This document shows, piece by piece, positions 13,761-26,060 of a stretch of DNA of 64,000 bases. The stretch covers positions 149,141 through 213,140 of the forward strand of contig QZCP01000668.1 of assembly GCA_003956705.1 (NCBI GenBank), read 5' to 3'. The translations under genes were made by a program, and so were the position numbers. Origin of the DNA: Brevipalpus yothersi. Its lineage: Eukaryota; Arthropoda; Arachnida; Trombidiformes; Tenuipalpidae. The notes under the pieces were generated by a model. That model had not been told where the DNA came from. It ran no database searches and was given only the letters and a program-made list of their open reading frames with translations. Within the stretch, counting starts at the first letter, position 1. Each line of letters begins with the position of its first letter.

Positions 13761-16605
13761 CTAATGATCTTGGATTTTGAGATCGGATAAAAAATGTATG
13801 TTCGGAACCTTATTGATGGCAAACCTTGCGATTTATCACAGGTGGGAAGTTCAATCTTTTATGAATACGAAGACGACGAATCGTCGCTCAACATGTGAAA
13901 AGATTGGAATCATTTTTTTCGCCTACAATCATTTCTCTTTCGATTCCATCATGCAATAAGTAAAAGTGTAACGTTCCTCGACCACCGCCACCGCACTAAA
14001 ACATCATTATTTATGTTTACTTCGAACATCATGCTCGAGCCCAGTGCACTTGATCTTCCATGATGATAATGTATTCACCTTATTCATTGCCCACGAATCG
14101 AAAAATTTGAACTGTTCTTAATTTTTTCGAAATTTGAGATCTGCCAAACCTTTTCCTCAATCATTTTCATCAGTGTGAAAAATTTAGCTTAATTTTAAAT
14201 TTTGAATGGGTCATGCATGTGTGTTGAAAAAAGTTTAAGTGTATCCGAGTCACTAACAAAATTTTCCTCCAACGAATTAGCACCTCGAGGCTTGAGCTTT
14301 TCCAAGATATACATCTTACATGTTATTCTTATGTATATACCTGCTGGAATATATATATGTGTATACGCACCTTAATCACCACTAGATCTGAGGATTTTCT
14401 CCTCTTTTCCTGCGAATAATACGTGGGCATTTCAATCTATTTTGTGTGTGTATCCGAAAGGGGTAGAGAGAGATGAATTTTTAGTGGCAAAAGCATTGGT
14501 TTTAATAATGGTAGCATCAGATCTGCCAAGCCCTGGTTTCGACTGTCCTTGGAATATTTCATTCGTACGTCAATAGGCGTATTTTAATTGTTATCTCATC
14601 CAAGAAAGAGAGAGAAAATATTTCTTCATTTTTTCTCAAAGTCATCATAAATATAATTGCTTCCACAAGCCATCTGAGAAATAGATTAGTCTTTTTGGAT
14701 GCCACAGAGGGATTGATGGACACAGTGCCGGTAATTCATCAACCCTTTGACCATAGAGTAATCGATTTTCCGGCTCATCGGACTGGATTGAGTGGTTTGA
14801 CGGTTTTAATGGAAGATCGATGAAGCACATTTTCATTCATTAATGAATGAGCTGATAGACATGTGAATGAAATAGTATTTTGTAGTAAATATTTTTTGAT
14901 CAAGGTTTCGAACTTGGGAAAAGTTTCCCCCCTTCTTTATGAACACTTTGGAATGAGTTTCATTTATTTATCTTCTTGTTTCTCGATCTTCTTCTTCATT
15001 GACCACCCCTTACTTTAATCAAAGCCACTATATTACTAGTTTTTTTCACCGATTATATCGATTATTTATTGCCCACCAAAGTGAGTACGTGTGAATATAA
15101 GTGTGGGCTGTGTAAAATGAAGCTTACAATCGAAGGGGCAACGAATAAGTTTTCAAGATTTTTTTCTTCATCTCCACTTCGAGAATGAAGTTGAACCGGA
15201 AAGTTTTGATCTAATAATGATGCCAAATTCGAAGGTGAATCACAAGTTTTTTTCGTGGAAAAAAGTACAGTGAATGCTTTGTTCACATGGAGCAGTTAAT
15301 CTTAATCTGAAGAGGAAGATGAATCAAAAATCGGTGGGCATGAAGATAGAGTAAGGCGATTCTAATGTGGATGGATTGCTTGATCAAATCTTTTCACTTT
15401 CACTGCCACAATTAAGTACGCACACTTGAAACATTTTCAGCTTCAATAGGACAGAATCAAAATTTGATTTGGCGTTGGTGTTGATGTGTAGCATGAGTAA
15501 GAAAAAACAGATATCTGCTACCACGATAAATTTTTTCCCTCTTTTCAATCTTAAAAAAATCATGTTCTCTTTGAAAACGAATCGAAAATTTCAAGACTAA
15601 CCTTTTTCACCAAAATCTGTCAGATAATAATAATAGGCTTATATTACAATTAGCCGCTATGTTATACTGACGAGCCTTTGCAATCGATTAGAGGTCGATA
15701 AATTGGAGCAATTTTCAAGCTCATGGTCAATTGCTTGAGGCAGTGAAGAAAGAACGAGGTGTTGCTCTAACGATAGGCTATTGTTTTGAAATTCATGTGC
15801 TGTGGTTACTACCACTTGAAATTCCATGTTCTTGTAACATTCATATAAAAGTTAGAAAAATGAATTTTCTGAATGAGACATCAATCGCTGGTGGCTGCTT
15901 AAACAAAAATCGAGAATCAAGTATAGAATGCTTGTAAAAGAATTACTGTTCTAAAAATCAATTTGGAGCTAAGACTGCCATCTCAGGGAAGTTCATGATG
16001 AGAATCAGACCATTTCATAATTTCTAATCATTAATGATTAATACATTTGTTGTTTGTTGACATGGTTCATTTGGAAGGGGTTAATATTTTGTTGAAAATC
16101 ATTTGCTTGTCATAGTAAAAGCTTACACAAATGAATTTCAAAGATGTTTGAAAACGATTTCACCGTTGACTGATAGGAAGGACAAGCTGCTCATCACTTG
16201 AGCTTGAAAAATGATGATGGAATACTGTCATCGGATTACATAATACATAATACAAAATATTTTCGGTCATACATGTAATCAAGTTTGCATTTCGAGCTAC
16301 GAAACAAAATCTAGAACTCACAACAATCACTCTTATCCTCTTCCCAACAGAACTCAAATTGAATTAAATTTTCTATCTGTTTTGTGATTCTATTATCCTA
16401 CATTTTCGAAAAAAAAGTTCAATTATTTCATCAATCTCTCCCTCAGAAATGGTAGTAAAGAAAAAACACGAGATTCTCACTTAAAAAATCACCATAGAGC
16501 ATCAAACTATTTATCTCGAAATCTCATCAAAACTCACCCGAATATGATGATCCAAGCAAAAAACCTTACATTCTTTCTTAGTATCATCATGGCCATCATT
16601 AATGG

Positions 16606-16708
16606 TTGAAATATTCGAATATTCGAAAGTTCTGAACTAGAACTTTGAACACAAAAATTCGAAAACACTTGTCAAAAGATGGCGGTAAAATTTTTAGCGC
16701 CATCTATT
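16606..16708. promoter_or_regulatory. cluster of dyad-symmetric elements upstream of Osa
   Basis: Three inverted repeats lie within about 100 bp. They are the palindrome CGAATATTCG, AAAGTTCT-N5-AGAACTTT at 16626-16646, and AGATGGCG...CGCCATCT at 16677-16707. The AGATGGCG arm resembles the core of the CTCF insulator motif. The second dyad recurs, with identical arms and spacer, in front of MIER (45135-45155). A regulatory role is inferred from symmetry and recurrence only. The cluster is about 0.8 kb upstream of the Osa start codon. Confidence 0.4.
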
Positions 16709-17485
16709 ATATATTAGGCAAACTCTGTGATTTTCATGGAAAATGAAAATGGAAAGAATTTCAATTGTGATGATTTGAGGTTAATTTAATTTAATTTAAG
16801 AAAAAATTTCTTACATGATTGTGATCCTAAATAAGGGTATCACTCATTCCTGTACATTATGTCTCATACTTTTTTGGTGATCAATGAGCCGTGTATATAG
16901 TGTATTTTATTGCTTTTGGATCACTTTTCCATCACCAACATTACAGCCAGTGTGACCCATTGATTTTGATTAGGTAAGTATTGTGTGTGTGTTCTCACAC
17001 TTTGAATTGTGTGCTTATAAGACATCGATAACTTTCTTGTACTAATATTGATTCTTCTTGTTCATCTCGTTCCAGTGAATTGAATTGTCTTTTTGTCCAC
17101 TGATCGCTGGCCACATATTTTGTACTCAATATTGAAAGAGAGAAAAGAGAGAGAGAGCATTCTGGTTGCACACACACATACACATTCATCTGTATTGAGC
17201 ATCTTTTTCAACTGGTAGGAGAGAGAAACTTGCTTAGTGAATGGAGAACGCCCTTCTTGCCTGTATTTGCAAGAGAAAATTCTCTGTTTATTTGGGTTAA
17301 AAATTTTGTGAAACTAAAATTCTGATAATTTTTTTACATGCTACATCAACTGCGACATAATGTGGTCTAATTTTTGTGCTGCGACATAACCAAACCTGGC
17401 AGTGAGAAGAGCTTGTTCATCACCATCATCTTTCTCAAGCAAGAGATAAAGAGAGAGAGAAGACCAGCAAAACCAGTGGAGCAAA

Positions 17486-20400
17486 ATGGCTGAGGAAAGT
17501 GAAAAAGATAAATTTATGAAAAAATTGGCGGCCTTTCATGAATCCCGTGGAGTATCCATGACCTCATCGCCGACGATTGCAAAACATCCTTTGGATTTGT
17601 ATTTGTTATACAATACCGTGAAAGAGCGAGGTGGTTTCGCTGAAGTGCATAGGCTCAAAATGTGGAAAGAGATTGCTCTTGCGTGTAATATAATGGTTAA
17701 TCCAAGCTCTGCGTACGCCATAAGGAAACAGTACAACAAACATTTATTAGATTTTGAATGTAAATATGATCGAGGTGGAATAAGTTCGGAGGCATTGCTG
17801 TCTCAAAATGAACCAAAAAGTAAGAAAAATAAAGCAGCGGCTGCGGCTGGAGGAGCAACATCACCAGCGCCCGGTGATAGTGATTCACAAGGTAGTTTCA
17901 CCAACTCTGGCCGAATGGATTCACCTTTTCCTGGTAACAGTTATCCATCCCCGGCAGGACCAAACAGTATGATGGGTGCTGGGCCCGGACCTGGACCTGG
18001 TGGAAATATGGGAAATATGCCTCCAGGAAATATGGTTCCTTACGGTCAAACAATGCATCCACCGCCTCCTCCGCATATGGGTAATGAGTATCCAGGACCG
18101 CCAGGTTTTCCTCCGGGTAATAGTCAAATGAACTATTCTGGTCAATCCAATCAATCATTAGGAAATAATAGTAATAATAATAATAAGAATTCCATGATGG
18201 GTCAAAGTCCAGGAGGACAGTCAGTACGACAGCAATCACCTCATCCGAATCGTGGTAAAAGTAAACGAAAAGATGTACCTTCGCCAGGATCAGCTGATAG
18301 TAATTCACAAGGAAGTTATCCTCAATCAGGTACTCCAGTGCAATTTGAAGGAAGTTTATCCGGACATCGACTTGGTCCACAAGGAGGAGTAGGAGTAGGG
18401 GTACAACCGATGACATCTTCACCGCATCCTCATCCACATCAGCCCTACGGAGCTCGTCCCCCTCATCCATCAGGGATGTACCCTGAAAATCAAAATTATC
18501 CTCCTATTCCACCTTCAGGATATCCTCCTCCACAAGCCTATCCTCCTACAATCGATAAGTGAGTAAAATAAATTTGTATTTCATGACAACATTATTTTTC
18601 TATCGGTTCCATTGCAAGAATCAAAGTTTTCTAGAATTCTCATTTTAATCTTTCTCCATCTTTCTCCATCTCTGTCCATTCCCAGTAAACATCCTATTCC
18701 TCAGCAGAGACCTCAGCATCCTCATCAGTATATGCCTCATCATCAGCAACATCATCACTCACCGTCTCTTGCTCCTTACGCATCTCCAGTCGGTGGGTAT
18801 CCACCGGGTCCTGGAGGTCCTCCTCATCCACCTACTCCTCATCACTCTTCTCATTATGCTTATGGTCCTGGCTCTGGGAATATGGAGGGCCCATTCCATC
18901 CTAATCAGCAACCTTTTCACCCCTCACCTGGCCATCAGCATCCACAGCATCCTCAGCATCCCCAACAATACCAACAACAACAACAACAACAACAGCAACA
19001 GCAGCAACAGCCACACCAGCAACATCAGCAACATCATTCTCACAGTCAATTACAGCAACGACAGCAACAGTCTCAGCCCTCACCTTCCTCATCAGCCTCG
19101 TCACGTCAGAGAGTTAGTGCACCTTCGCCTGGATCAGCTGATAGTAATTCACAAAGTAGTTATCCTCAGTCGAATACTCCATCTCAGTCGGAATCCAATC
19201 CCGCCTTCTCTCAACCTTCTCCTTCGACAACTCCTTCAAATGTTCGTCCATATCCCGGTCCAGAGGGCAGTCAACCAGGTTATCCTGGAATGCCTGATGC
19301 TAGTTATGGGAACACGAGTTATCCAAATTATTATTCTCATCAACAACAGTCACAAAATGAGATGGTAAATAGGGTACCGAGCTCATCTTCATCTTATGTT
19401 CCAGGTGGTAGCGGATCATATCCACCTTCTCATTATCCACCACCAAGCTCACCATCTCCAGCTAGACCAGGAAGGATGGTATCTCCATCCTCTTACAGGC
19501 GACCATCATATCCAGGTCCAGAATCGAATTCATCGTTGACCAATGAGAGAAATGAGGTGGCTTCAGCACCAGATGATTCTCATTCTCAACAACCTGTTAA
19601 TCGTAACTATTATCCGGAGAGGTGAGTTCAGTTTGATCTAAATCTCAACTAAATATTGATATATTTTATGTTCACTTCTCTGAAGTTTTCGATTCAAAAA
19701 TCCTTGTCATATCCCGAGATTAACTCTTTTTTCCTTGTGTATTTTTGCAGTGATCAAAAGAACTCCATTGTCCCCAGTTCACAATCTCAGTCTCATTCTA
19801 GCATGAAAACTCCAAAATCATCAGTCTCGGAAAGCTCTTCTAGCTATTCACAGTCTTCAGGCTCGAATGATGCCAATTCACCTTATGCAGCCAATTCGAA
19901 TTCCTATCAAAGCCTGCCACACCGGCCTCCTTATCTACCATCATCACAACCTCTAGTGAGTGTGTCTGAGATGTCCAGAGAAGGCTATTCAACTGCCCCT
20001 AGTATGTCCAACTCGGGATATAATCAACAAAATCCTCCCTATCACTACCATCAGCAAGGATTACCTCGAACTCAGGGGCCTCCGATGCAAGGGAATACCG
20101 GCTATCCAGCCACCAGCTCTCACTATGGTCCACCTCCTCAAGCTTCAGCTGATCCCACAAACACGGGATCATCTTATATTCGTCCAGGTTCTCGTGGTGG
20201 AAGTGAGAGGAATGAAAGGGAAAGTGGATTGACTGAATCTTACTCTTCAGATATTTCAGTCAATAGTAATAGTCGGGATCATCCCCAGAGCTATCGTCAC
20301 TCAGCACCAAATATTCCGTCACATGTATCGCAATCACCATCCCAACCAGTTTCCCCTTATACAGGACCTGCAAATAATAGAGAAAGGCATGTTACTCCTC

Positions 20401-23400
20401 CTCAATCGTCACCATCATCTTCTGGTCAGCCAACAGCCACACAGAGCACCTATTCGATGCCTAACTCACGTGAACAAATCGAGAACAATTCTATGTTTCC
20501 TCCTTCATCATCACACCAGCCATCAGTATCGACATCTCCAATGAGACCATCTTACATGCCATCAAGACATGAATCCCCACAGAATAGTGCATACCAAATG
20601 CCTCCAATTTCTAGTGCAGGTTATTCACCTCAACGGCCTGCTTCTCATCCGAATTCTTATTATTATAATCAACAATCTCCTCAGCATCCTTCTCAAAATT
20701 CTATGATGAATAGACCTCCTCGTCCTCCAGGATACATACCAAACAACGGTTACCCACCAACAGGCTCACCTTATTCTCAAGGTGCTACCCCAGGGCAACC
20801 ACCTACAAGCATCCCAAGTGGTGCTCCAGTTCCTGGCGTTCAGCACCAACAATGGACTCGTGATGGTATGCAATATCGAGCATATCCTCCGCCTAATGGT
20901 CCATCGGGATCTGGGTATCCACCAATGTACCATCACGATTCTATGAATCGTATGCAAGGTCCAGTTCGACCTAGTGAAATGAATAGAATGTTCCCTAGTC
21001 CTGGTCAAATGTCAGGAGTATCGAGCATGACACCCAAAACTCATTCTGAGCATTTAGCTCGTCTTTTGGATCGCAGTTCTCCAGCTTCGAGTAATCATTT
21101 CTCATCTCCCATGAGTTCACAAATGACAGCCCCACAGCGGTTGAGTCCAAGCCTCGTTCCTCAACCTCAAGTGATGAAGAAAGAGATGACATTTCCACCC
21201 GGCAGTGTTGAGGCTAGTCAGCCCTTATTGATTAAACATAAGAAGTTGTCTCCTAAGGATTTTCCGCAAGTAGATCCATGGAGATTGATGATGAGCTTAA
21301 AATCAGGGCTACTGGCTGAGACAACATGGGCATTGGATATTTTGACCGTTCTGGTTAGCCATGATAACACCTACTTATTCTTTGGGCTTCCACACATGCC
21401 GGGTCTGTTGGACACTCTCTTAGAGCACTATAAGAAGTGTTTGAACGAAATGTTTGAAGACATTGTTAAGGACTCTGAACTTGGTGTTGGTCGGAGTATA
21501 AAAAATATTGAACACAAGCGTAAAAAGAAATGGTATGAAGTATGCTCATACAATGGTGACTGTGATTCAGAGCCTGAAATTAAACGATTAAATGGTACAT
21601 CGGAGGTGAAGAAAGAGGAAGGTGAAGAAGAGGAGGAAAATGATGGTCTGATGGATTGGGATAAAGTCTCATGCAAGATGGAAATGTTCAAAGATATTCC
21701 AAAGAATGACCAGTACTTGCGAATGTTACGATCATCCATGAACTATACGCTAAAATCTCGTGTTGGAAAGAGTGTGAAGGTTGAGGAAACTGAAACACTT
21801 TTCAGCACTGATTTTGATAAAAAATGGGATCGTTTACATGCTGGATTCAAAGTTGAGCGTGAACATTGGCGGAAAGGTTTTAGTGAATCAACAGACCACA
21901 TTTTAACTCATTTTGAGCCTAAAGAAAAGCCAATTAAGCTTGTGAAGTTGATCAAACATCGTCGAAGAAAAGCAAGCAATTTAGCAAGCAAATGTAATGA
22001 AGAGACTACTGTTTTACCTCATCCTTCGGATTGTAAAGATGAAAATCTTTTGAGAAGTCAAGAGCTAGCAGAAAGCATCAAGCATGAGAACTCGAGAAAC
22101 TTTCCAGTGAATTGTATTCATAAAACGAATAATGCAGCTAATTTTAACAAAGACAAGGGACAATCTAAGAGGAAAGTGAATGATACATCATCTCAAAACA
22201 TCAGTGATAAAGATCATCGAACTGCCACGCCACTAGCCATGAGTGAAGATGTGATTCTGGAGAAAGCTCATAATTTTTCATCATTCTCATCCTCATCATC
22301 ACCTTCGAATATGTCCAGAAGCCTGAATCCTAGCACTTGTAGCAACAACAACAAGCCAGAAACAGCATGTAAATCGCAATCTGGTACTACTACTACTAAT
22401 AATAAGAAGGAACGAGTCGTAACAGATCCAGCCAATTTCGTTGAGCTGGAAGAAGAGGTGGACAGTGAAAATGGTTCACCACTACATCCAGTCTATGATT
22501 ATTGTGACTCATTAACCAGGCGGTGCCTATGTATATCAACTTTGATCCGTAATCTATCTTTTGTACCTATGAATGACGTGGAAATGTCAAGGCATGCTGG
22601 ACTTTTGCTTGTGTTAGGAAGATTATTGAAAGTGGGGCATACTCATAATTTAAAGAAACGAAGCTTCGAGAAGCCTGAGAAGGCGATGGAAAGTGAAGAA
22701 TTAGAGGTGAGTAAATACGAAACAATCCTACTTTGTTGATATCCAAACATTTTCTTTCTTTCTCCATTGTCTAGATGGATTCATGTGAGAAGGATCCAGA
22801 AGAGAAAAAAGCAACCAACACATCCACCATGAATGGTTCAGATGAGATTGAAAAATCTTCTGAATCTAGCCATGGTTTAAAAGAAGAGCATGATGATAAG
22901 GAAATAAAAGACACAGAGGAAAATCCACAAGAGTGTGAATTGGGAAAACATAAGTCATGGTGGTCTGAAGCAATTCATTTGATAAGAGAAAATACCCTTG
23001 TAACATTGGCCAACATTTCCAGTCAACTTGACCTAGAACCTTATCCAGAAGAAGTGAGCCTAACACTCCTTGATGGTTTGTTCCATTGGGCAACATGTCC
23101 ATCAGCGTACGCTCAAGACCATCTTCCAAGTACATCAATACAATCGTTGTGTCCTAGAAGACTTGCTCTCGAATCGTTGATGAAGCTTTCGATATTCGAC
23201 AACAATGTAGACTTGCTGTTGGCAACTCCTCCATGGGAGAGACAAGAGAGGTTGTTGATGATCCTTTCAAAGATGTTGAACAGAAGTGAAGACCAAACAT
23301 TGCGAGAGTTTGCATTGGTTTTGTTGACTAATTTTGCTTCAGCAGACACAGCGATAGCTCGTGCAATAGCGATGAATGGAATAGCTATTGGTCAGTTGAT

Positions 23401-24166
23401 AAGTTTCATTGAACAATCTGAGCAGGCAGCTCTCAACATTGCCCATACGCAAGGCTTGAATGCTTTAAAAGAAAATCCTGAACTAATGGGAACCACATTA
23501 GACATGGTGCGAAGAGCTGCCATTTGCCTTTTACATTTCGCCAGGATTCCTGAGAATCGATCTCTCTTTTTTGTCTATCAACAAAGACTGCTCGCTCTTG
23601 TATTTTCCAATATTCTCGATCAAGGCGTTGGAGCCATCATCGCTGATATCATTTATGAGCTATCATCTCATGGCGATTACCAACCAGAGCCTCTAGAAAA
23701 TTCGGGTAGTAAAGAGACTTTCATCAGTTGTCCAACTTCCCCTTCCATTGATGAATCTCACGAAAAGTCAGAAAACTTCTCAACAACATCTAATATAAGG
23801 AGCCCTCCGGACCCTACTCTCACTTCAACTGATATGGACCAGTCTTATGCACATCCTACCTCAATTTCAACCGAAGAGGTAGATCTCAAATCTTATCACC
23901 AAGTCAATGGAAATGATTCGAGTCATGGTGACAGTGAGACAATAGCTGAAGAATTTCATGAAAAGGGATCCGATAAGGGGAGAAATTTTTTCACTACTAA
24001 AGTGAAGAATAATCATGGACAAACCAAAACAGTCGAATTGTGTCCAGAGAGACCTGTTTGTAATGGAGGAAGTATAATAGCCTCAGATGAGGATTCTGTG
24101 GAGGAAGGTCATAGTAAATTTGAAACTGTAAATCTTAATCATTCGATAAGCTCTAATTTGGTGTAA
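17486..24166 (+). CDS. osa: Osa/ARID1 (BAF250) subunit of the SWI/SNF chromatin remodeller
   Basis: DNA-binding, signature subunit of the BAF-type SWI/SNF complex in the nucleus. Exons are 17486-18558, 18686-19621, 19751-22706 and 22775-24166, joining to 2118 residues. An ARID domain occupies residues of about 8-105 (PLDLYLLY, KERGGF, SSAYAIRKQY). A very long Pro/Ser/Gln/Tyr-rich disordered region follows, with a poly-Gln run at about residues 453-467. The BAF250/Osa C-terminal domain falls in blocks at about 1170-1240 (DPWRLMMSLKSGLLAETTWA), 1566-1640 and 1713-1955, and ends in an acidic Ser-rich tail. The start ATG has an in-frame stop 39 bases upstream. The ARID therefore sits at the extreme N terminus, whereas fly and vertebrate proteins carry a long disordered stretch before it. 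An upstream coding exon joined at the weak acceptor CCAG/TGG near 17476 cannot be excluded. Family identity is certain; the 5' end is less so. Confidence 0.95.
18967..19013 (+). repeat. CAA/CAG tract coding poly-Gln in Osa
   Basis: An in-frame run of CAA and CAG codons encodes about 15 glutamines. The mixed codons suggest a fairly stable tract. His/Gln-rich sequence surrounds it. Confidence 0.9.
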
Positions 24167-24257
24167 AGGAGGATCACCTGTAAACCCTGTATTTAATCAG
24201 AATTCATAAAATGAACTGTTCTTTATTTTTTTCCTCTCTCTCCTTGGATTTATTCCA

Positions 24258-24702
24258 CCATTCATAAGAGGCACTTCAATTACCGGCATCAGAAAGTGAC
24301 AGCCATTCACCAATTGAGGATAATTGTTGATATCACGGATGCAGGCTATTGAACAATAATTTTAATTTTCAGACTTATTGGCTACGTAATCATCATATAA
24401 GTGGATTAAATGCTCTTATAAGGCTACTAGAGTTGGCTGTTTCCGTGAATCTCAGGCTTCATTCATATCTTCATGTTACAATCATGGCCTTTTAATCAGT
24501 AAGATCCAATAGCCATCAAAGTTATCGTAGAAACTCTATATCCAGTGGGTGATATGACATCACCCAGAGGACAGCTTAGAAACATTTCAAGTATTAGTCA
24601 AAAGACTATGACCTCTAGGCTACCTCAGTCATCTACCGGTATTGTGCCTAATTTGCATGTATGTTAAGAAATAACTGTTTTACGACCATTAAATGTTGCA
24701 AG
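24258..24702 (+). pseudogene. broken partial copy of the CAND1 5' region
   Basis: The first part (to about 24442) matches the 5' flank of the intact CAND1 gene at about 25857-26050, sharing ATAAGAGGC and GAGTTGGCTGTT. The copy then jumps to sequence matching the end of CAND1 intron 2 and exon 3 (26670-26895), including the 20-base run CTACCTCAGTCATCTACCGG. Exon 1, exon 2 and intron 1 are missing. The exon 3 copy is interrupted by indels and stops, so it cannot encode the HEAT repeat. I infer a tandem duplication followed by internal deletion and decay. Confidence 0.75.
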
Positions 24703-25440
24703 CTCAATGAAAACCTTTCGATCATCATTGACGAGCTCAAAAAATGCTATGCGACAGACTTCGAGCTGAATTTCGTCATCGACGGTAGTTAACCTCAAAA
24801 AACTGAAGCATTCCTCTAAAGATGTGAGCAAACAGTTTCTTGGACCATGTATTGCCCTGCACTACCGCGGTTCAGTATCTTCAAAATCGAAGTAAATTGA
24901 TCAGAAAATCAAAAAAGCACTGAAGAAGAGGCTCGATAGGACAACCTCTGGATTGAAGAATAGAATCGCAGAATCTACTTTGATTTGTACAAATTTCCAA
25001 CTCAAACTCACTGAGCTGGTGAGCAGATATAGTTTGAGTGTCTTCGATGGCATTGTCCAAAAAGTTGATGCGAGAGAGAGAGAGAGAGAGAGCCGCGCTT
25101 CGTACCGGGAGGAACTGTGAAGATAATTTCTCCGAATCCACTCGTGGCAAAGTTACAGCTCAACTCCAAGACATTACATTTGTAATAAAAATGGTTTCGC
25201 CTTGGAAAATTACCTCTTTTCAGGGTGTCAAGCTTATTTCTAACCTTTTTGGCGTAGAGAATCGCCCTGATGAGCAAGTTGTCTACCTAATGGCAAAAGG
25301 AGTCCACAAATGGACATGTAGATGTAGCAAGAGTAAGGACAATTTTATCCATATATGCATATTAAAAATGGTGACACAAAGAACTCACAAATCACAGAAC
25401 TTTGTCAGAATTTGAAAACTACTTTCAGCCTCTCTCTCTC
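24703..25440. pseudogene. decayed gene fragments, one Nup133-like
   Basis: On the + strand, about 25108-25345 reads as a stretch containing GVKLISNLFGVENRPDEQ and VVYLMAKGVHKW. It resembles the part of the Nup133 beta-propeller where a GK..., SSLFG..., KW pattern occurs. It lacks a start codon and is preceded by a GA tract. On the - strand, 24700-24825 reads DDEIQLEVCRIAFFELVNDD, a helical HEAT-like pattern, and 24881-25080 is another open stretch in a different frame. Neither forms a gene. Assignment rests on remembered similarity and is uncertain. These look like remnants of several genes lying between the CAND1 copy and CAND1 itself. Confidence 0.35.
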
Positions 25441-26060
25441 TACCTTCCACACAAACATATTCCCAACATGTGAGACAATCAGTTGACCAAGTTAATCAAT
25501 GCGTTGCTCCTTGTTAAATATTTCACCATTTCAGAATTTATAAAATCAACGGTCATTAATTTTTCTCATCGTTGCCCATCGATCTAATCATTAAAATTCA
25601 TTTTAATTTAAGTATAATCATGCGAAAAGCTTCTTCACCTTCCCCTATCTGATAAATCTTATTAGTAATTTTTAATAAAATGTGAAAATTTCTGTCCACG
25701 ATCGCAGAGGATGATCAATAAGACATCAAACGATATTTTCCCTAGAATCAAATTAAATTCAATCAAATTCATCGTCCAATTGATATTGATATTAGTGTAC
25801 GAATAGATGCAATTTTTGCACATCTTTCTCTGCACAATAGAAGCTGTATCACTTGCACGGTTCATAAGAGGCGCTTCATTTGCCGGCATCAAAAAGCGGT
25901 AGCCATTCACACCAATTGAGTGATCATTGATACTCACTGAATTGAGCTGTTGAATAATAAATTTAATGTTATATCCCTGGCTGATTAGTTACATCATTAT
26001 ATTATATTAGTGATTTAAGTGTCCATATAAGGCTACCAGAGTTGGCTGTTATCATTCAAG
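25441..26060. other. CAND1 5' flank
   Basis: No coding sequence seen. The part from about 25857 to 26050 is the template of the partial copy at 24258-24442, so it predates the duplication and probably holds the CAND1 promoter and 5' untranslated region. There is no clear TATA box at a fixed distance. Confidence 0.5.

Larger units (their letters stand above)
1..17485. other. long stretch without a recognised gene
   Basis: No open frame here resembles a known protein, and none of the longer frames (60-200 codons) shows domain signatures. Most of the longest are translations of (GA)n or pyrimidine-rich DNA. The stretch holds several (GA/CT)n tracts, a trinucleotide-rich patch near 2277-2344, a degenerate 11-12 bp minisatellite at 4738-4821, and small perfect inverted repeats at 3834-3876 and 11699-11717. 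A dyad cluster lies at 16606-16708. It may contain 5' untranslated exons and promoter DNA of Osa, but I cannot place a transcription start. Confidence 0.6.

Noticed and set aside
17898..18470. 190-codon minus-strand frame inside Osa
   Set aside because: Antisense shadow of the Pro/Gly/Ser-rich coding exon.
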